Notes under the pieces: generated by a model
Seen by the model: only the letters and a program-made list of their open reading frames with translations
Told to the model about the DNA's origin: nothing
Database searches by the model: none
Program-made: the position numbers and the translations under genes
Assembly: GCA_030789695.1 (NCBI GenBank)
Contig: CM061130.1
Coordinates: forward strand, 12,701,860-12,765,859
DNA: 64,000 bases
Direction of reading: 5' to 3'
Origin: Scilla litardierei
Lineage: Eukaryota; Streptophyta; Magnoliopsida; Asparagales; Asparagaceae
Part shown: one piece after another, positions 57,104 to 64,000 of the stretch
How positions within the stretch are numbered: position 1 is the stretch's first letter
How the letters are laid out: each line of letters opens with the position of its first letter

Positions 57104-58225
57104 CTACACTACTGGAAAGAACACACCGTGATCAAATGGCGGATCCCGAATCTTTGATGGTGGAGGAAGTTGTTCAGTTTGCTCCTTGCGCTCCTCGGCG
57201 ATTATTCTTCCTCCAACGACTAATTTGGACCCCAGCAACACAACTCCAAGCATCTCTATAAGCTGTTTGTCAATGTCCTGCGAGAGACGAGTTATGTCAG
57301 TCCAAATTAATTTAAGATTCTTCGCAATAAAAATATTCCAAATATAGTCATCAAAATAAGTGAAAGAAATTAAAGCGAGTTGACGACTACTCCCTGAAAG
57401 ATTTGCACTACTCTCTGTACGATGCTCGTTCATTGTGGGGAGGGATAAATGATTTTGGGACAAAACTGGAAGAGGGAATGGTTCTGGCTCCATAGCGATA
57501 ATCTCAAAACCCTTGTCCCTAGCTGTCTCCTCCTCTAGTTCATCCAAAATTGCTAGTTCGTCCTCTCTTTCGCACACGCTTCTTGCCATGTATATATTTT
57601 TATTCGTGTCATCAACGTGACATGGCTCGCTTGATGTACCTGCAATAGAAGATGAACTCGTATTAGATTCTTTAAATTGAGTTTCAAAAGCATTACCTTC
57701 TTCTAAGCAAGCGGCAATCGAATTAAGATTTTCAATCGAATTTTGAATCTGCCGACTCCGAGCAAGGAAATTCTCTTGGAATTGATGGGATGTGGCCTCC
57801 TGTGTCTGAATAGTCTGATAAGCTTCCTCTTTCAAGGATTGCAAAGGTACGTCTACGCTTTGCTCTTCTTGATCGAGGCACGAAGGCTCCGTTGAATCGC
57901 TCTCTGAAGTCTCTTCCACGGTTTCTTTGTTTTCTTGCAGAGACTCCATGTATTCCCACGCCACTGTCGGCGTCATGCCTCCCAATAATTCCTGCAGCTG
58001 CGGTTGTAGTCCATCTAGGAAGAACGCCATAAGCTCTTCATTTGTGTACCCATGCTGCGGATAGCTCGATATAATGTCTGTGAACCTCCTCCAGGCCTGA
58101 AAGAAAGTTTCACAGTCAGTTTGATTAAAGTTGACAATTTTGAGCTTCTCCATTCTATGTTTGTGTGCATTTGTATACCGTGCATCATACAGGTTGTTTG
58201 TGCAGTAGAAGTTCATATATTCCAT
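57104..58225 (-). CDS. Gag-like protein of element H, intact (373 aa)
   Basis: ATG 58225 (MEYMNFYC) lies about 100 bp after the primer site. Residues about 35-85 are the end of a Retrotrans_gag domain (FFQAWRRFTDIISSYPQHGYTNEELMAFFLDGLQPQLQELLGG), aligning with gag of A. Residues 90-250 are acidic and Ser/Glu-rich (coiled-coil-like LARSRQIQNSIENL). The C-terminal ~80 residues (FDDYIWNIFIAKNLKLIW, LIEMLGVVLLGSKLVVGG) match nothing I know. There is no zinc knuckle and no protease. The open frame plus matching LTRs suggest it is or was recently expressed. It may join A-type particles. Confidence 0.75.
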   Translation of the reverse strand: MEYMNFYCTNNLYDARYTNAHKHRMEKLKIVNFNQTDCETFFQAWRRFTDIISSYPQHGYTNEELMAFFLDGLQPQLQELLGGMTPTVAWEYMESLQENKETVEETSESDSTEPSCLDQEEQSVDVPLQSLKEEAYQTIQTQEATSHQFQENFLARSRQIQNSIENLNSIAACLEEGNAFETQFKESNTSSSSIAGTSSEPCHVDDTNKNIYMARSVCEREDELAILDELEEETARDKGFEIIAMEPEPFPLPVLSQNHLSLPTMNEHRTESSANLSGSSRQLALISFTYFDDYIWNIFIAKNLKLIWTDITRLSQDIDKQLIEMLGVVLLGSKLVVGGRIIAEERKEQTEQLPPPSKIRDPPFDHGVFFPVV

Positions 58226-58331
58226 TTTAAAAAAAATTAAAATAAAATAATAAAAAAAAATTTATGTACAGTAAAGTGGAAAGATCTCACCGAAGGTCCT
58301 CTAAATGAAATAAACCGTAGTCACAAACCAT

Positions 58332-58352
58332 TCCTCCCCGGCAACGGCGCCA
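58332..58352 (-). other. Primer-binding site of element H (tRNA-Asp)
   Basis: The reverse complement carries TGGCGCCGTTGCCGGGGA, six bases from the LTR at 58359. The leader between here and the ORF is A/T-rich. Confidence 0.9.
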
Positions 58353-58358
58353 AAAACT

Positions 58359-60249
58359 TGGTGGGACCGAAAAGGTGCTCTCTCTCAAGTGCAAGAGTCC
58401 GTACAAGTAGTAAAACCTGGGAGTCCAGGTGTCGAATCCACGGGAAGAAATCTGCTGCAACCACAATTCAAATCAAATAGAAATCTATCGGAAAGAAACT
58501 AAACACTTTAGGTGGTGATGTGAAAGGTGATGAACGAAGAAATACGTATAAGAAAATATATATAAAAAGTATGCACATGGTATGGGTTCGCTAGGGTCAG
58601 CGATTCGTATTAATTTGGTTGATGAATATATCACAATGAATTCTCTTTTTGAGAGCAATTCACCGGGAAAAATATCCAATATAACTCAATGAATTCTCCT
58701 TTTGGGAGCAATTCATCGGAAGATGCCCTTTTGGGGGTTCAAACAAAATATTCAAAAAGATCGTCGCTAAAGCTATAATACGATATGAAACTCTCTTTTG
58801 GAGAGATCAAAACTACGGTATGAAACTCCCTTTTGGGGAGATCAAAACTCACCCTTTTGGGGCGATCATCAACTGAATTAATTCTTTTGGAATCTAAAAA
58901 AGTCGATTTACGAACAACGATTACAATTTTAGCGACGTTTAACGATTAAGCACATGGAATTTCAACCAAACTAACACAAATCATAGCCCCTAACTACTCC
59001 AAACCATGCACAATAACAATTTAGCTACTCATGGCGCAGAAATAAACAATTTTCAGATCAGAATTCATAGGTTTAATAGCAAAATACGGAAGTTTAGAGG
59101 CAAAATACAAGCTAAAACACCGAAATACAAGCTAAAGTTGAAGAGAATATCACCAAATCTCTCTGAAAAGTCTTCAAAACTCTCTGGAAATTAGAAATAA
59201 GCCTCTGGAATTTTACAGAATTTTTCAGGGGGAAAATACGGCTTCTAGAGCCTCCAATACGCCCAAAATACGCCCCCAAACTGCTTGAATACGCCCAAAA
59301 AACCCTAAATACGCTTATATAATAAGATTGCGGGTTTGGGTTGCTTAACGGGTCTAAACCCGCATCCATTTAACGCCCGAATGCATCTGGGCCGCACATC
59401 TGGAGCGGATCAAACCTGGGCCGCTCATCAAATGCGGGATTGAACGTAGGGGTGACACGTGGCATCCTAGCGGATCCACGCCCGCGTTGCATCCGAGTTC
59501 AGCTCGGATTTGATCCAGGCCGTTCGTGCAAAAGCGGGATTCAATTTGAAGCGGCCACGTGTCCCCATCTTCGGAGCGCTCGCCGCTTCGTTTACTTCGT
59601 GTGCCCGCCGTTGGATCTCGCAGCAACGCCCCCGATCGAGCCACGTGGCCCAAAAATTTCGCCGCTCCGCATCGTTCGCTTCGGGCATGCTCGCCTCCGT
59701 CCGATCGGCATCGGACGCTTAGGAATGCGCCACGTCCTCCGTTACATCGCCCGCAGCTTCGTTCGTCTCCGGCTCGATCCGCTCCGTTGGATCGGGATCC
59801 AACGGTCCTTGCAAATTCCCGCTACGCAATTCATCGGGCCGTTGGATTAAGATCCAACGGCGGAGGTATTTCCACGTCGATATTTTCCCGCAGCCGTCGG
59901 ATTCGAGCGGGATCCGCTCTGATGCTGCCACCGCATGCGCCAAGATTCGTGCGCGTTTATTTTATTTCCAATAAATGGTATTCTGCATTCAAAAATTCAT
60001 AGTAATTAGCACAGATCTCAGAAAAATACAAATAAATAGTCGTTGGAATCGTGAGATCGAGACGATGCTATGAAAAATATAAAATGTGCAGAATTGCATC
60101 GTTAAATGCTGTTTTGTGCTCAAATATTGTGTTTTCTCTAGTAAATAAATGTGTAGAAAATACTTATGAATTAGAGATAAATTTAGCATCACATGAGCAC
60201 AAAATAGGGCTGAATGGGGGGTTAAATATGTAATATTGAACCCGAATCA
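58359..60249 (-). repeat. 5' LTR of element H (right copy)
   Basis: The partner of 54162-56052. CACGT cores lie at 59456 (CACGTGGC), 59556, 59642 (CACGTGGC), 59731 and 59873. It is followed by GTACT and the remainder of the G LTR. Confidence 0.95.
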
Positions 60250-60254
60250 GTACT

Positions 60255-60430
60255 TCCCTTCTTTCATGTATCATTGTTGGAACATTTGTACATTATGGAA
60301 TGTAATAATTGGACACTATTTGGGTACTATTGTACATCTCTGCATCATGGCTATTTTGGTGTCACTGGTTAACTGCAGGACCTGCGCAAATATCAAATAA
60401 GTAACTGGCCCCCGAGAGCGGGTCGTTACA
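60255..60430 (+). repeat. LTR1 of element G, part 2
   Basis: It continues the LTR after H and ends GAGCGGGTCGTTACA, complementing the TGTAACGACC start. Confidence 0.75.
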
Positions 60431-62563
60431 AGTTTGGTGGCCCATGCAGATCCTCGCTAACTACCTCGTGAACAATATAGCAAGATCAGGATGTACCTCG
60501 AGTACGGGATGTCTCGAGTGTTCACCTGTATTGGATATACGGGTGAAGCGTCCTTATTACCATCTTCATTAGGTCCTCCTTGATTCTCATCACTTCCTTT
60601 GAACTCTTAACCCTTGCTTAGGAACTCATGTTCCATTCTTGGTTATACCCTCCCTAGTAACCTCCTTTGCTGGCAGTTAGAGTGATTTTTCATAAGTTGA
60701 ACTATCTACCCACTTCATCACCTTTCCTTTAGTTGATGATGGCACACATATAAATGATAGGCTTCCTTCAATGGACCATGATCCGGTCAATGTGCTTGGC
60801 TAAGTTTGTTGGATCACCCTAGAGAGACTGGGGGTAAGTGATCCTGGCTTAGTCACTTCCCTGGCCGTGTCCGCTAGACCGCAAGGACGTGAATCATGAT
60901 TATGTAATGCCATCAATCTTCATCACTATCACCCTTCCTTTAGCTTGATGACCTTTCGATTGACCTTCTTAGAATCTTTCTACTTTTAGTTCATCTGAAC
61001 TCTAGCTACGTTTATTTTAAGGAGGGTAGCATTCGATTTTCAATCACCAGAAGTCTGAGTTCGACAACAGAAGCGAATCGAAGGACACTTAGAAGTATTG
61101 GAGGATGGTGCTAGAAAATTTGAGACGAGCCAAACCTGACGTGCAAATGTAGGCTGTTACGTCTTGAGCTCGTGTTCCTCTTCTAGCCCCTACTTTCATC
61201 TTGTACCTGATTTTTCCATGGGTTTGAAATCCTTTCCCATCTACCACCTCCCCCCTCTTTATTTCTTTTGTCCGCTTCCCCTCATCAATCCCCATTCCCC
61301 CCTAACCCTACCATACCCTAACACCGACTATCGGTGCCCCCCTTTTTAAAAAACCCCCTCCTCTCCTTCCTCCCCAAGCCACCCCGTGGCTTCCCCTTTC
61401 GCTCCGACATCACCCACTCCTCCTCCTGGCCTCTTCCTCAAGCGAGCTCGACCCATCTCACCCGAAGATCCGCCAGCTCCACCGTTCCACCCCATCTCGG
61501 AGGCCTCTGTCATGGATCAACAGCCAGTCGTAGCCCTCGCCGCCTTGGATCGACAGCTGTCGATGGCCCATCAACGACTTTGGGGATTGTTGGGCTTAGC
61601 GACAGCCCTCACCCTCACCCTCGTTGTTGCTGTGTGGTTGAGTTCTTGGGAATTCGCCGTTCTTGGTATTCTTTGTAGCTCCTTTTCTAGTTCTTCCCCC
61701 TTGAGCTACCCCGCTTCGATTCCTTCTTAGGGCCGCTCCTTCGTGTTTGTGGGTTCGTGAGTCTTTGGTCGTTGAATTGCTTAGGGCTGATGGTGATAAC
61801 TGTAGATGTCGACCAATGGTGTTGGCAAGGAGTATCATTGGGGATGAGTATTGGCTCGCTTTTGGCCTTAGGTGTTGAAGTTGGATGTCAGTCTTGTGCT
61901 CGGATTTGGGAGATGGCTAGGATGTTGGTTTCTTGTTGGATGTTGTGGAGATTGCTGGAAGAAGTGGTGGTGATAATCTTGACCATTGAGAATTGGCCTT
62001 AAGTTTGCCTTTTAGTGTCGATCTGGATATTGGCTTGTAATTTGGTAGCATGGCAGATGAAGTCCTTTGTGTTCGTCTGGTTAAGTTGTAACAGCGCGGA
62101 TGCTTTTGGATTAGTCCTCACGCTTTTGTATGCTATGGCGATGATTTAAATGATTAAGACCATGTAGTCATCATTAACATGAGTTGAAAACTTTAAACTT
62201 TATGGTCTTCCATTTTATGTGGTTTAAATAGATTACTACTGATTTTTCACCTCAGGTTCCAAGTTCGAACAGATGTTGTCATCATAATAGTCCTCATTTT
62301 TATGTGATGTTATTTTCTCATATTAATTTTGGGCTACTTGAGAAGTCAGAGTGACTATTGTGATGATACTGGTAGTGTATTCAAATATAACGTCTCTTGT
62401 TTTCTTGATGCTATGATATCACATTATATTTCATTTACAATCTGATTTACTAGATACCATCTTTTCTATCAATTATTTGCTTGAGCTTCTTCATAACATC
62501 AATTGTTTGTTTCAAAAAGATTTTTAAATTCCGTGGACGGAATTATTTTTAAGGAGGGTAGAA
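60431..62563 (+). other. Interior of element G, no gag-pol
   Basis: It begins AGTTTGGTGGCCCATGCAG, with no standard primer site that I recognise. A second copy of the purine tract TTTTAAGGAGGGTAG lies near 61016 and the functional one at 62551-62563. The only reading frame of interest is at 61512-61730. The remainder (60600-61000 and 61740-62550) is AT- or GT-rich with no visible feature. Confidence 0.6.
61512..61730 (+). CDS. Small hypothetical ORF with a predicted membrane segment in element G
   Basis: A 72-codon frame from ATG 61512 (MDQQPVVALAALDRQL) with a hydrophobic stretch (GLATALTLTLVVAVWLSSW) long enough to span a membrane, then a Ser/Pro tail. It matches no family I know and may be chance; the pyrimidine-rich leader and TE context argue neither way. 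Confidence 0.2.
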   Translation: MDQQPVVALAALDRQLSMAHQRLWGLLGLATALTLTLVVAVWLSSWEFAVLGILCSSFSSSSPLSYPASIPS

Positions 62564-62876
62564 TGTAACGGCCTGTTTTCATCAACACACCTATTTACGT
62601 GTTTAACCTATTTCCAAAATTTTTTAAAAACTATTTTGTAATGGTTTGTCAGGAGTTTTACTGATGTCAAAAATTTCTTATAAAAATATTTTGAAGTACC
62701 AGACTAGTTATAGAGTATTTTAGTAAGATAGGATTTCATCAAATACCTCTAAAAGATCTGATAAAAATTCATTTTCAGTTATTACCGTTTTGACTTAATG
62801 AATTTATTTTCTATTCAAACATCTTCAAAACGTTTTCAAACATATATAGTAGCATCCAATGATCATTTAGGACTCC
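62564..62876 (+). repeat. LTR2 of element G, first 313 bp
   Basis: Aligns with 51041-51352, then is interrupted by element I at 62877; the G sequence is not resumed within the window. Confidence 0.85.
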
Positions 62877-64000
62877 TGCCTCGTCTCAAAAGATGTGAGT
62901 GCTACTCCCAAGTGCAAGAGATCGATCAAGTAGTAAACCTGGAGAGTCAGGTATCGAATCCACGGGACAGTCGAACTGTAAATCAAAAAATTTCAATTTC
63001 AAAAGATTAATAAAGCGATGAAAAATTACCACCTTTCGATTGTGAAACAATTGTGATGATGGTTTAAGTAAACAAGAAATTAAAACTAAAGCAAGTACGG
63101 AGAGTCGATATAGAGAGCAAATAAGAGGAGCATGTGTCGGTTGTGGTTTCATTAGGGATTTTGTAATCGATGATTTTGAATATCTTTTCTATAACTCAAC
63201 GTTCCATCCGGCTAAGGCATGAGAACGTCGGAAAGTATGGCGATAAAACGCGTACACAAGAGTGCCAAAAAAAGTAGTCACGTAAAACGTCGATTTCATG
63301 AAGAAAGTACGTACAAGTGCCCTCTCAGGTCACGATACATCCTCTCGGATCGTATCATGAATAAGTCTTACTCAAATCATATTCAATTAAACATGCACAC
63401 GTCTTCGAGTAACATACTTAATTAGATTATACATAGAAATCGATGAAATACGTGAATAAAACATGTATATAGGGCAAAAAGATAACAAAATCAACAATCA
63501 CATAGCCCTAACTATATCACAACCAACACATGAGGTCACTAGCCACTCATGGAGATGAGAAAACTCAGTTTCATTAGCAAATACATGATCAAAACGTCAA
63601 AATACAGGCTAAATACGTGAAATATAGGAGAAAATTTTAGATTTCTATCACCAAAACTCTTCAAAAAGCCTCTGAAATTCTTCTACAAGACCCTCTATTC
63701 TTTTTTTCCAAAGCCCCAGAAAATCTCACGAAAATACGCTCTGTAACCCCTCCAATACCCTCACAATACGCTCAAAACTGGTGTACAATACCCTCTGGAA
63801 TACTAGGGTATTTATAGGGGATTTTAAGTCGGTTCGGATCCGAAAATATCTCCCAAATCCACTTAATACCCGCTCGGATCCGCTACCTGCAAGCGACGCA
63901 ATCGTGGACCGTCGGCTCGAAGCGGGATGCGATGAGGAGATGACGCGTGTCCAAGCGAATCAGATCCGCACCCGCATCCACGGTTCTCTCCGAATCCAGC
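62877..64000 (-). repeat. LTR of Athila-type element I (partial)
   Basis: TGCCTCGTCTCAAAAGATG at the left border, then CCCAAGTGCAAGAG and AGTAGTAAACCTGG, which also occur at the U5 ends of the A and H LTRs (minus strand). The U3 end is GC-rich with a GACGCGTGTCC motif. It continues past the window, so family and completeness are unknown. Confidence 0.72.

Larger units (their letters stand above)
54162..60249 (-). mobile_element. Element H: short non-autonomous Athila-type element with matching LTRs
   Basis: Two 1891-bp LTRs (54162-56052 and 58359-60249) at an exact 4197-bp offset, with no difference noticed; all ORF translations in the two copies are identical. Perfect target duplication GTACT (54157-54161 and 60250-60254). 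The interior is 2.3 kb with a tRNA-Asp primer site, one intact gag-like ORF, a 3' region shared with A and a purine tract. There is no protease, RT, RNase H or integrase. LTR ends, primer site, leader and 3' block match element A, which suggests mobilisation by A-like enzymes. Confidence 0.94.
51041..62876 (+). mobile_element. Element G: large LTR element without gag-pol (LARD-like)
   Basis: LTR1 starts TGTAACGACC at 51041 and ends GTCGTTACA at 60430, interrupted by H at 54162-60249 (net length about 3.3 kb). LTR2 starts TGTAACGGCC at 62564 after the purine tract AAGGAGGGTAGAA. The first ~310 bp of both LTRs align at roughly 95%. The interior is only 2.1 kb and has no gag or pol. TGTAAC...GTTACA ends and a GGAGGGTAGAATGTAAC junction are typical of plant chromovirus-type gypsy elements. 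Confidence 0.78.

Overview
The window is intergenic DNA from a large, repeat-rich plant (angiosperm) genome. I see no host gene, rRNA, tRNA gene or CRISPR. Nearly every base can be assigned to LTR retrotransposons, nested in one another. The plant origin rests on Athila-type Ty3/gypsy pol, a Maximus/SIRE-type Ty1/copia element, primer-binding sites matching plant tRNA-Asp and initiator tRNA-Met, and plant-only accessory ORFs. The species cannot be named.

Layout. (1) 1-21298: copia element B (SIRE-like; gag, broken pol, extra 3' ORF, long LTRs), whose 5' LTR is cut by the window edge. It is interrupted at 5511-15461 by a young Athila-type gypsy element A with a nearly intact gag-pol. (2) 21299-40654: gypsy element D. 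B landed in its gag at 21298, and element C (22148-32130, minus strand, 5-bp target duplication CTCAG) landed further along the same gag. C and D both encode gag and protease and then an accessory ORF; neither has reverse transcriptase, RNase H or integrase. (3) 40655-42673: fragment J, a transposon-type gene broken by E. (4) 42674-46504: element E, a D relative (5' LTR plus gag), joined tail to tail with (5) element F (46505-51040, minus; integrase, RNase H, RT, an unrecognised ORF where gag should be, degenerate PBS, partial LTR). (6) 51041-62876: element G, with LTRs of about 3.3 kb and only 2.1 kb of interior. Its 5' LTR is split by element H (54162-60249, minus, target duplication GTACT), a short non-autonomous relative of A whose two LTRs look identical. 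(7) 62877-64000: part of an Athila-type LTR (I) inside the 3' LTR of G.

Insertion order follows from nesting and LTR divergence counted by eye: D is older than B (about 4%) and C (about 1.8%), A in B is about 1%, and H in G shows no difference noticed.

Main observation. Three families (B; C; D/E) each carry clusters of their own 10-14 bp palindrome: CAGNCGNCTG in B, a CCGATCGG-centred word in C, and CTCG(G/A)(T/C)CGAG in D/E. The sites are spaced about two helical turns apart, in B with a repeated 22-19-22 bp pattern. The clusters occur at two places in each family: upstream of the LTR promoter, and again upstream of the accessory ORF, ahead of TATA-like boxes in B and C. The accessory proteins of B and C start with lysine/arginine-rich, NLS-like segments, and the central domains of B, C and D share a pattern. 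I infer coordinated control of two promoters, possibly by the accessory protein itself. A second cross-family feature is a hairpin with changing stem sequence just upstream of purine tracts in A, H, C and D.
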